Source: a bacterium
GTDB taxonomy: Bacteria; Desulfobacterota; Anaeroferrophillalia; Anaeroferrophillales; Tharpellaceae
Direction: 5' to 3'
DNA: 6,168 nucleotides
NCBI GenBank assembly: GCA_029935295.1
Contig: JAOZKP010000176.1
Location: 1 to 6,168, forward strand
The notes beneath the pieces were generated by a model. The model ran no database searches, had not been told where the DNA came from, and worked only from the letters and a program-made list of their open reading frames with translations. A program made the position numbers and the translations under genes. Below, piece after piece: positions 1 through 5,282 of the stretch; within the stretch, counting starts at the first letter, position 1, and the number at the start of each line of letters is the position of its first letter.

Positions 1-18
1 TTAGCTGAATGGTGAGAT

Positions 19-1086
19 TTGTTTTCACGTTACCACTTTCGCTCATTTCTTGAGACTTTCACTGATCCGGTGTGGGCTGTTAATCGCAGCTTTCGTTTGA
101 TCTATATGAACCCGGCCGCTCTGACAAAATTTTCTGTGCAGAGTGACTATGCGATCGGGAAGTTATGTCATCAGGCACTTTTTGAGAATGCTTCAGCTTG
201 TCCTTTCTGCACTTTGCAGCAGGTTTTTGCCTCCGGTAAAAGCGTGCATGTAAATTTTACCATGCTAGATATTGACGGTCGGAACCATGTCTATTCACTT
301 ACTAATCATCCTTTGGTTGGGAGTAGCGGAGAAGTCGATTATGGTCTCGCAATTTGCGTCGATAAAAGTGAGGGGGCGGATCTTTTTGCTGAGATCTCCC
401 GGCTGCAGGGCTTGGCGGCGATGGGCGAATACAGCGCCGAGCTGAGTCACGAGATTCGCAACCCCTTAAATTCAATTGAGATTCAGATGTCGCTGCTGCA
501 GCGGATGGCCAATCGGTTTGCCGCAGCTGAAGCTGAGGCTTTCCTGAAAGTGGTTGAGGTTGTCCGGGCTGAGAGTCAGCGGCTTAATTCACTGGCCGGT
601 GACTTTCTGCAGATGCAGAAGAGCCGTTCTCTGACCCTTTCCGATTGTGATCCTTTTGCCGTAGTCAAGAAAGTAGCTGTGATTCTTCACGAAGAAGCTT
701 TAAGTCATAAAATTGAGATGTGTCTGGATCTTAAAAATGATCCGGTCGTTCTCCGGGCGGATTGCGAAAAACTGCAGCAGGCATTTATGAACCTGATGAA
801 AAATGCCTTTGAGGCTCTGGTCGAAGCTGAGGTCCGGAACCCCTGTCTTAAGATATCCGGCCGGATATTGAAGAATCAGGTAGTTGTGAGTTTTATTGAC
901 AACGGCCCGGGGATTCCTTACGCGCGTCAGGCAAAAATTTTTGATCTTTTTTATACGACCAAGGCCTGCGGTACCGGTATTGGGCTGCATCTTTGTCGTG
1001 ATGTAATTAAGGCTCATGATGGCGAACTCTCTTTTGTCAGTGATGAAAACGGGACCATTTTCAAGGTAATTTTACCTCTGCCATAA
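19..1086 (+). CDS. Soluble PAS-domain sensor histidine kinase (NtrB/AtoS-like, HEIRNPL class)
   Basis: This is a sensor kinase of 355 residues that autophosphorylates on His and should pass phosphate to the response regulator encoded next. A PAS domain spans about residues 8-118. It carries a cysteine cluster (C50-H51, then C61-P62-x-C64) that may bind a metal or cofactor or act as a redox switch; that role is inference. The dimerisation/phosphoacceptor helix has the H-box SHEIRNPLNS with H144. The ATPase domain shows the N-box (N258, N262), G1 box DNGPGIP (294-300), F-box FDLFYTT (308-314) and G2 box GTGIGL (318-323), so all catalytic motifs are intact. No membrane segment or signal peptide is visible, so it should sense a cytoplasmic signal. 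A TTG start is chosen because an in-frame TGA lies at 13-15 and later starts (GTG at 70, ATG at 106) would cut into the PAS domain. The ribosome site is poor (GGTGAG only 2 nt upstream). Context suggests a flagellar FlgS/FleS-type role, but the specific symbol is not proven. Confidence 0.93.
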   Translation: MFSRYHFRSFLETFTDPVWAVNRSFRLIYMNPAALTKFSVQSDYAIGKLCHQALFENASACPFCTLQQVFASGKSVHVNFTMLDIDGRNHVYSLTNHPLVGSSGEVDYGLAICVDKSEGADLFAEISRLQGLAAMGEYSAELSHEIRNPLNSIEIQMSLLQRMANRFAAAEAEAFLKVVEVVRAESQRLNSLAGDFLQMQKSRSLTLSDCDPFAVVKKVAVILHEEALSHKIEMCLDLKNDPVVLRADCEKLQQAFMNLMKNAFEALVEAEVRNPCLKISGRILKNQVVVSFIDNGPGIPYARQAKIFDLFYTTKACGTGIGLHLCRDVIKAHDGELSFVSDENGTIFKVILPLP

Positions 1087-1103
1087 AGTCAGGATAGTAT
1101 TAT

Positions 1104-2489
1104 ATGAACAATCCGGAAAATTTCAGGATTATTGTGGTTGACGACGAGATCCGGGCGGTTGAGGGGCTGGTCGAACTCTTGCGGCTGGATGGCTATGTTG
1201 TGGCCGGTTACAGTGAACCGTTGCAGGTGCTGGGGCATCTTAAAAAAGCGTCGGCGGATCTGTTGCTGACAGATCTTAAAATGCCGGAGATGGACGGCCT
1301 GGAATTGCTGCAGCAGGTTAAAACTCTGGATCCGGCGCTTAATGTTGTGATGATTACCGGGCAGGGAACTGTCAATGATGCGGTTGCGGCGATGAAAGCC
1401 GGAGCTGATGATTATTTGATAAAGCCACTCAATGTTGACGAACTTGGGATTGTAATTTCCCGGATTTTTACAACACGTGAACTGTTGCGGCAGAATCAGA
1501 TGTTACGTGAAGCGTCGCGTGAGTCGGTGACCCAGGAGGATTTTGTCGGCCGGAGTCCGAAGATGCAGCAGATTTTCCGGGCACTCCGGGATGTGGCGCC
1601 GACGATGGCGACAGTTCTGATTGAGGGGGAAACCGGAACCGGGAAAGAGCTGGTTGCCCGGGCTCTGCACCGGCATGGATTGCGGTCGGAGAAGCCTCTG
1701 GTCACCATAAACTGCGCGGCTCTACACGAGGGTTTGTTGGAGAGTGAACTTTTTGGTCATGTAAAAGGGGCTTTTACCGGGGCGGTGCGTAATAAGCCGG
1801 GGAAATTCGCTTTGGCGGACGGTGGCACTATTTTTCTTGATGAGATCGGTGATATGGCTTTGTCGGTTCAGGCAAAATTGTTGCGGGTTCTGGTTTCAGG
1901 TGAGTTTCAGCAGGTCGGCGGTGAGCAGACCCACTATGTTGATGTCCGGGTTCTGGCGGCAACTAACAAGAATCTGCTGCAGGCGGTGGCCGCCGGTGAG
2001 TTTCGTGAAGATCTTTACTATCGTCTAAATGTTATTCAATTTACGTTGCCGCCGCTGCGGGAGCGTTTCGGCGATATTGCTCTTTTAGTCAAATATTTCT
2101 GTCAGCAGATTGCCGAGCGTGAAGGTCGGCAGGCAGTGTTTCCTGAGCGTGATGCGATGCACCTGCTGGAGAATTCTCTCTGGCCCGGAAATGTGCGTGA
2201 GTTGGAAAATGTGATTGAGCGGGCAGTTATTTATGCCAAAGAGCAGCCGATCAGCATTGACGATTTGCCGGAATCTTTGCAGGCGCGTGCGGTTTTAGCT
2301 GCTACTCTGAAAGATGATAGCAAAAATGGTGCAGATAATAGTTTTACCGGATTGACAATTAAAGAGGCTGAGAAACAGATGATTCTCGCCGCCCTTGAAC
2401 GCTGCCCGAGTAAGGCTCAGGCGGCGCGTGAGCTAGGTATAAGTGTGCGTAAGATTGAGTACCGGGTTAAGGAGTGGCAGAAACAGTAA
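1104..2489 (+). CDS. NtrC-family sigma-54-dependent response regulator (REC-AAA+-Fis HTH)
   Basis: This is a 461-residue phosphorylation-controlled activator of RNA polymerase with sigma-54. The receiver domain (about 7-122) has the acidic pair D13/D14, phosphoacceptor D57 in LLLTDLKMPEMDG, T85 and K107. The AAA+ domain (about 146-385) has Walker A GETGTGKE (175-182), the sigma-54-contacting GAFTGA loop (222-227), Walker B GGTIFLDE (240-247), sensor I N288, an arginine-finger region FREDLYYRLN (300-309) and sensor II WPGNVREL (360-367). A Fis-type helix-turn-helix lies at about 423-458, with AARELGIS and RKIEYRVKEW. All motifs needed for ATP hydrolysis and open-complex formation are present. 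It follows the kinase by 17 nt with AGGA 9 nt before the ATG, so the two should be co-transcribed. A very good sigma-54 promoter ahead of flgF is a plausible target, which makes a FlgR/FleR/FlrC-like role likely. Homologues also serve nitrogen, metal or fermentation control, so the symbol is left open. Confidence 0.95.
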   Translation: MNNPENFRIIVVDDEIRAVEGLVELLRLDGYVVAGYSEPLQVLGHLKKASADLLLTDLKMPEMDGLELLQQVKTLDPALNVVMITGQGTVNDAVAAMKAGADDYLIKPLNVDELGIVISRIFTTRELLRQNQMLREASRESVTQEDFVGRSPKMQQIFRALRDVAPTMATVLIEGETGTGKELVARALHRHGLRSEKPLVTINCAALHEGLLESELFGHVKGAFTGAVRNKPGKFALADGGTIFLDEIGDMALSVQAKLLRVLVSGEFQQVGGEQTHYVDVRVLAATNKNLLQAVAAGEFREDLYYRLNVIQFTLPPLRERFGDIALLVKYFCQQIAEREGRQAVFPERDAMHLLENSLWPGNVRELENVIERAVIYAKEQPISIDDLPESLQARAVLAATLKDDSKNGADNSFTGLTIKEAEKQMILAALERCPSKAQAARELGISVRKIEYRVKEWQKQ

Positions 2490-2497
2490 GATGTTGT

Positions 2498-2524
2498 TAA
2501 AGTTTTTGTGGATACTGTCGATAT
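2498..2524 (+). promoter_or_regulatory. Putative sigma-28 (FliA) promoter for the 107-residue gene
   Basis: TAAAGTTT (2498-2505) matches all eight bases of the FliA -35 consensus. An 11-nt spacer (2506-2516), the canonical length, leads to GTCGATAT (2517-2524), which matches 6 of 8 bases of GCCGATAA. Initiation would fall near 2531-2534, about 50 nt before the ATG at 2584. The site starts 9 nt after the response-regulator stop codon. The match was found by eye; the AT-rich context raises the chance of coincidence, but a full -35 with exact spacing beside flagellar genes is persuasive. Confidence 0.65.
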
Positions 2525-2583
2525 TTAAGTTAAGGATTTGAACATACAGTTTTTAATCTGAATTAAGGCAAGAGGAAACAGGC

Positions 2584-2907
2584 ATGTTTGACAATAATAT
2601 TCCGATTACCAGAGTGGCCGGGAGACCGATAGTGGCAGGAGAACGGACTCATTCCAGTGGTCAGTCATTTCGGCCCACAGTTGATATTCGCGGCCGGGTT
2701 CTGAATGTACGAAGAGGGCGGCAGCGTCCGCGGCGTTATTCACCGGTGGCTTATGGCGGGGTTAATCGCCGGCATCCGAACGATCAGCGGCGCGGGCTTG
2801 GAAATACCGATCACACCGGTGACCGGGTGGTGACTTTACTGGTTCCGGCCGGAACTAAACTCGACGGTTTGGTCGGGCGCGAGATTTCACTTATAATTGC
2901 AAATTGA
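2584..2907 (+). CDS. Uncharacterised Arg-rich small protein, probably FliA-controlled
   Basis: I do not recognise this 107-residue protein. It is real by its signals: AGAGG (2571-2575) lies 8 nt before the ATG, a sigma-28-like promoter lies upstream, and codon use resembles its neighbours. It has no cysteine, no signal peptide and no membrane segment. It holds 18 arginines but only one lysine (K92). The arginines cluster in a low-complexity middle (about 36-70, with VRRGRQRPRR at 42-51 and NRRHPNDQRR at 61-70), which looks disordered and could bind nucleic acid or an acidic surface. The C-terminus (about 80-107) is different: alternating hydrophobic residues in RVVTLLVPAG and LVGREISLII suggest a short beta-structured element. 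It ends 16 nt from the convergent metalloregulator gene. Late flagellar expression is inferred from the promoter alone; no function is assigned. Confidence 0.75.
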   Translation: MFDNNIPITRVAGRPIVAGERTHSSGQSFRPTVDIRGRVLNVRRGRQRPRRYSPVAYGGVNRRHPNDQRRGLGNTDHTGDRVVTLLVPAGTKLDGLVGREISLIIAN

Positions 2908-2923
2908 CGGATTTACAACGCCA

Positions 2924-3319
2924 TTATCTATTATAGTTGTCAGTAAAGTCTTTTATCCGCAAAAATGTTTTGCGGCTGGTTGCATGTTCGAGGCGGCAGG
3001 CATCAAGTTCGGCGGTATTGTGGTCGAGCTTAAGAACCTTTGTCAGAAAACTATAGAATGTTTTATGACGCTCACCAATTTCCCGGGCGATCTTTTCTCC
3101 GGCTGCAGTTAACGTCAGATAGCTGTAGCGTTCATAGTTTACCAGCCCCTTTTCAGCTAATCCCTTCATTGCTCCGGTGACACTCGGCATCTTGACATTG
3201 AGTCGTTGCGCGATATCTTTAACCCGTGCAACTCGTTGTTCTTGTTGTAGATTCATAATAACTTCAAGATAATCTTCCATGTTTGAGGTCAACTCGTCAT
3301 CTCGTTTCTCTCTATTCAC
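2924..3319 (-). CDS. DtxR/MntR-family metal-dependent transcriptional regulator
   Basis: This is a 131-residue metalloregulator with a winged-helix DNA-binding domain (about 11-73, with VKDIAQRLNVKMPSVTGAMK as the helix-turn-helix) and a helical metal-binding/dimerisation domain (about 74-131). It lacks the SH3-like third domain of DtxR/IdeR, so its size is MntR-like. By recalled alignment to Bacillus MntR, the ligand positions are D16, E19, H85, C108, E111 and H112. D16 is the MntR-type residue, whereas C108 in ACRLEH is the DtxR/IdeR-type residue, so iron versus manganese selectivity is unclear. The GTG start is preferred over an internal ATG at codon 14 because AAGGAG lies 9 nt before the GTG, while the ATG has only a weak site. 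It reads divergently from flgF and has its own sigma-70-type promoter. No transporter or feo gene is in view, so its regulon cannot be read from context. Confidence 0.92.
   Translation of the reverse strand: MNREKRDDELTSNMEDYLEVIMNLQQEQRVARVKDIAQRLNVKMPSVTGAMKGLAEKGLVNYERYSYLTLTAAGEKIAREIGERHKTFYSFLTKVLKLDHNTAELDACRLEHATSRKTFLRIKDFTDNYNR
2957..2975. other. Perfect 8-bp inverted repeat at the 3' end of the dtxR-type gene
   Basis: CCGCAAAA and TTTTGCGG pair perfectly around a 3-nt loop. The repeat lies within codons for the last 20 residues of the metalloregulator and 50 nt past the stop of the convergent small gene. It might slow or end transcription arriving from either side, since the 16-nt gap between the convergent genes holds no terminator. 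Neither flank has the uridine run of a canonical intrinsic terminator, so this is only a possibility. Confidence 0.3.
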
Positions 3320-3328
3320 GGGTCAGTT

Positions 3329-3334
3329 CTCCTT
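3329..3334 (-). promoter_or_regulatory. Ribosome binding site that fixes the GTG start of the dtxR-type gene
   Basis: On the minus strand this reads AAGGAG, with 9 nt to the GTG at 3319-3317. It is the strongest Shine-Dalgarno match near this gene and supports the non-ATG start. Confidence 0.75.
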
Positions 3335-3349
3335 GGCCTCATCTTCCCT

Positions 3350-3380
3350 TAAGTTTCTTAGCTCTTCATAAGTTTAATAG
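3350..3380. promoter_or_regulatory. Two 12-nt direct repeats, candidate operator
   Basis: TAAGTTTCTTAG (3350-3361) and TAAGTTTAATAG (3369-3380) match at 10 of 12 positions and start 19 bp apart, close to two helical turns. They cover the -10 element and the probable start region of the metalloregulator promoter, which is where an autoregulatory operator would sit. Known DtxR-family operators are usually palindromic, so the direct-repeat form is a weakness, and the AT-rich sequence could be chance. Confidence 0.3.
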
Positions 3381-3402
3381 TTTCCCGCGTTTTTTTTGTC
3401 AA
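3374..3402 (-). promoter_or_regulatory. Sigma-70-type promoter for the dtxR-type gene
   Basis: On the minus strand, TTGACA (3402-3397) is a perfect -35 element. It is followed by a 17-nt spacer and TATTAA (3379-3374), a 4-of-6 match to the -10 consensus. Initiation would be near 3367, giving a leader of about 47 nt that contains the AAGGAG ribosome site. The -35 element lies about 30 bp from the divergent sigma-54 site, so the two promoters nearly abut. Confidence 0.6.
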
Positions 3403-3432
3403 ACAATTCGTGCAAAAACCACTGTTTTTTTA

Positions 3433-3449
3433 TTGGTACGCTTGTTGCA
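3433..3449 (+). promoter_or_regulatory. Sigma-54 (RpoN) promoter upstream of flgF
   Basis: The sequence TTGGTACG-CTTG-TTGCA matches the RpoN consensus YTGGCACG-N4-TTGCW at every defined position except one (T for C). The invariant GG (3435-3436) and GC (3447-3448) are exactly 10 nt apart. Initiation would be near 3460, leaving a leader of about 186 nt before flgF. An NtrC-type activator is encoded about 950 bp upstream, and RpoN control of rod and hook genes is common in Proteobacteria and their relatives. The activator's own binding sites could not be identified by eye. Confidence 0.85.
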
Positions 3450-3539
3450 AATACTGGCTGTAAGGCTAGTAATATGTGAACTCTTGCCGGGTTACGGGAG
3501 AGTAAAAATTCTGTTTACTACTTCCAGCTTCCGTAGAGC

Positions 3540-3619
3540 GGGGTCATTGCTTTAGCTTTGACCCATTAATGGGGGCGAAGCGACGTTCGGAGTTATTTAT
3601 TATCAGTTTTATGACGACA
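3540..3619 (+). repeat. Structured repeat, short copy, in the flgF leader
   Basis: This is the first of two direct copies of a repeat (the other is at 6061-6161). Hairpin 1 pairs GGGTCA (3541-3546) with TGACCC (3559-3564). Inside it are a symmetric TT/TT internal loop and a short GC/GC helix. Hairpin 2 pairs CGAA (3576-3579) with TTCG (3586-3589) around a 6-nt loop. A third conserved block, TTTATGACGACA (3608-3619), follows. Hairpin 2 with its GGG lead-in (3573-3589) is 16 of 17 identical to the other copy. The repeat is wholly inside the predicted flgF transcript and ends 26 nt before the start codon. It may be a REP-like or miniature mobile repeat, or a cis-acting RNA element. No transposase is present to decide between these. 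Confidence 0.7.
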
Positions 3620-3645
3620 AGCCGAATGCTAACACGGGAGATATA

Positions 3646-4425
3646 ATGAATCATGAAATATATGCCGCGTTGAGTGGAGCTCTGGCGAATGACCGCCGGC
3701 AGGAGATAACTGCTAATAACCTGGCTAATATCAACAGCGGCGGTTTCCGGCGGGATGTTCCGCTTTTTAAAACGGTCTATGATCAGGTTAGTGGCAGCAA
3801 CCGGCCCCTGGCTGCGGCTGAAAATATTATCGAACATAATGCTTTTGTCGTCCATGACGGCAGCTGGATAGATTTTCAGACAGGGGCTATGCAGGATACC
3901 GGGAATCCGCTTGATGCAGCCCTTGATGGCGAAGGCTTTTTTGCTTTGAAAAGGGCTGCGGACGGGGAGATTTACTATTCCAGAGATGGTCATTTTCGTA
4001 TCAATGAAGAGCAGGAGTTAGTGGCAATTAATGGTGACCAGGTGCTGGCGGCCGGGGATACGGATGCGCCGCTGGTGCTGGCGGGAGAGAATCCGGGCCC
4101 GGCCCAGAATATTAAAATCGGCAAACTTGGTGATCTCTTGGTTGATGGTCAGCCGGTCGGGGCTTTGCGGCTGGTAACTTTTGCCAATTTACAGGGCCTT
4201 AAGAAAGCCGGTGATTCCGGTTTTCTTGAAACCCCGGCTTCCGGGCCGCCTGAGGTTGCTGATAATGTGATTGTCAGTCAGGGGGTGCGGGAACTTGCCA
4301 ATGTCAATGTTTTGGAAGAGATGGTCAGTTTGATTGAGATTGCCCGCCAATACCAGGCTCAGCAGAAGGTGATTACCGGTATTGATGAACTTAATAAACA
4401 AACTGCCAAAGGCATAGTTGCTTAG
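3646..4425 (+). CDS. flgF: Flagellar proximal rod protein FlgF
   Basis: FlgF forms part of the proximal rod of the flagellar basal body in the periplasm, and it is exported by the flagellar type III system without a cleaved signal. The 259-residue length is close to that of typical FlgF. The N-terminal rod/hook-family motif is present as ITANNLANINSGGFRRD (21-37). The central signature TGNPLDAALDGEGFF lies at 85-99, followed by YYSRDGHFRIN (110-120). The C-terminal coiled-coil-forming segment runs from about 210 to 255, with ELANVNVLEEMVSLIEIARQ (216-235). FlgF is preferred over FlgG because the next gene is clearly FlgG and because the region after the N-terminal helix is shorter and divergent. 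GGGAG lies 5 nt before the ATG. It is the first gene of the flgF-flgG-flgA group, behind the sigma-54 promoter and a long structured leader. Confidence 0.93.
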   Translation: MNHEIYAALSGALANDRRQEITANNLANINSGGFRRDVPLFKTVYDQVSGSNRPLAAAENIIEHNAFVVHDGSWIDFQTGAMQDTGNPLDAALDGEGFFALKRAADGEIYYSRDGHFRINEEQELVAINGDQVLAAGDTDAPLVLAGENPGPAQNIKIGKLGDLLVDGQPVGALRLVTFANLQGLKKAGDSGFLETPASGPPEVADNVIVSQGVRELANVNVLEEMVSLIEIARQYQAQQKVITGIDELNKQTAKGIVA

Positions 4426-4444
4426 TGACGAGGTTACATATTTT

Positions 4445-4459
4445 GCGGGCAACGCCCGC
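4445..4459 (+). other. GC-rich hairpin just upstream of the flgG ribosome site
   Basis: GCGGGC (4445-4450) and GCCCGC (4454-4459) pair perfectly around an AAC loop. The hairpin ends 3 nt before the AGGAG (4463-4467) that serves flgG. No uridine run follows, so it is not an intrinsic terminator. It could shield the mRNA from exonucleases, mark a processing site or tune flgG translation relative to flgF; this is inference. Confidence 0.55.
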
Positions 4460-4474
4460 GTCAGGAGTTAAACC

Positions 4475-5263
4475 ATGATTAGAGGATTATTTACATCATC
4501 CACCGGGATGAGGGCCCAGCAGCTCAATATTGATGTGATTGCCAATAACTTGGCCAATGTCAATACCACAGGTTTTAAGAAAAGCCGGGCTGATTTTCAA
4601 GATCTGATGTATCAGGCGACAGTGCGGGCCGGGACAACTTCGGCCACCGGTGAAGAGATTCCGACCGGGATTCAGGTAGGACTCGGAACTAAGCCGGTAG
4701 CGGTATTCAAGATGTTTACTCAGGGAAATTATCAGGAGACTGGTAACGAGCTTGATATGGCAATTGAGGGGGACGGATTTTTTCAAGTCCTGTTGTCAGA
4801 CGGAACCGACGGCTATTCTCGGGCGGGTGCTTACAAACTTGACAGTACCGGCAATATGGTAACCTCAGATGGTTATGCATTGCAACCGGCAATCAATATC
4901 CCCAGCGATACAACCCAGATAACAATTACTGCTGACGGCACTGTGTCGGTAATCCAGGCGGGACAGTCGACGTCGACTACGGTCGGGAATATTGAACTTG
5001 CCAGTTTTTCCAACCCCGCCGGTCTGGAAGCCACCGGCCGCAATATTTTCAGGGAGACTGACGCCTCGGGGGCGGCAACTACCGGAACACCCGGGACTGA
5101 TGGGCTGGGAACATTGAGTCAGGGATTTTTAGAGCTGTCAAATGTTTCGGTAGTCGAAGAGATGGTGAATATGATTGTCGGACAGCGTGCCTATGAAGCC
5201 AACTCAAAATCAATTCAGACTTGTGATGAGATGTTGAAAACCGCCAATACATTGAAACGCTGA
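4475..5263 (+). CDS. flgG: Flagellar distal rod protein FlgG
   Basis: FlgG polymerises into the distal rod that runs through the P and L rings and joins the hook. At 262 residues it matches the usual FlgG length (about 260). The N-terminus, starting MIRGLFTSSTGM and containing ANNLANVNTTGFKK (23-36), is diagnostic. The segment after it (about 46-66, with YQATVRAG and GEEIPTGIQVG) corresponds to the FlgG-specific stretch that makes the rod straight and rigid compared with the hook. ETGNELDMAIEGDGFFQV (88-105) and the C-terminal LSQGFLELSNVSVVEEMVNM (214-233) complete the family features. A cysteine (C250) sits in the C-terminal helix, where an alanine is more usual; its effect is unknown. AGGAG lies 7 nt before the ATG. 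The gene follows flgF by 49 nt, which includes a GC-rich hairpin, and precedes flgA by 19 nt. Confidence 0.97.
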   Translation: MIRGLFTSSTGMRAQQLNIDVIANNLANVNTTGFKKSRADFQDLMYQATVRAGTTSATGEEIPTGIQVGLGTKPVAVFKMFTQGNYQETGNELDMAIEGDGFFQVLLSDGTDGYSRAGAYKLDSTGNMVTSDGYALQPAINIPSDTTQITITADGTVSVIQAGQSTSTTVGNIELASFSNPAGLEATGRNIFRETDASGAATTGTPGTDGLGTLSQGFLELSNVSVVEEMVNMIVGQRAYEANSKSIQTCDEMLKTANTLKR

Positions 5264-5282
5264 TAAATTAAAAGGATCTTGA

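Larger units (their letters stand above)
3320..3645. other. Divergent regulatory intergenic region between the dtxR-type gene and flgF
   Basis: This 326-nt stretch contains no credible gene. From left to right it holds the ribosome site of the metalloregulator, two direct repeats overlapping its -10 region, a sigma-70-type promoter facing left, a T-rich segment, a sigma-54 promoter facing right, a small inverted repeat (AGTAAA at 3501-3506 with TTTACT at 3514-3519), one copy of the structured repeat (3540-3619), and the flgF ribosome site (GGGAG at 3636-3640, 5 nt before the ATG). The region from about 3460 on would be transcribed as the flgF leader. Confidence 0.75.

Noticed and set aside
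1..53. ATG at position 9 as the start of the kinase or of an upstream gene with a frameshift.
   Set aside because: That frame stops after 14 codons, and all three plus frames carry a stop within the first 15 bases, so no upstream coding sequence can be joined to the kinase.
400..2000. Frequent CTGCAG words in the kinase and regulator genes.
   Set aside because: They encode Leu-Gln pairs in frame with the preferred codons CTG and CAG and are a by-product of codon use.
3540..3645. Possible integron attC site, because of a folded palindrome near a gene start.
   Set aside because: No paired RYYYAAC and GTTRRRY core sites could be found at the expected ends, and the downstream gene is an ordinary flagellar gene rather than a cassette.
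3544..3993. Open minus-strand frame of 149 codons across the flgF leader and the first part of flgF.
   Set aside because: It overlaps a clear flgF and the structured repeat, shows no recognisable domain and has no convincing start signals. It is an antisense shadow.
4445..4459. Hairpin between flgF and flgG as a terminator.
   Set aside because: No uridine run follows it on either strand, and flgG shares the operon with flgF.
4965..4978. Perfect 14-bp palindrome AGTCGACGTCGACT inside flgG.
   Set aside because: It encodes a Ser-Thr run in the variable FlgG domain and is readily explained by repeated TCG/ACG codons. No regulatory context supports an operator.
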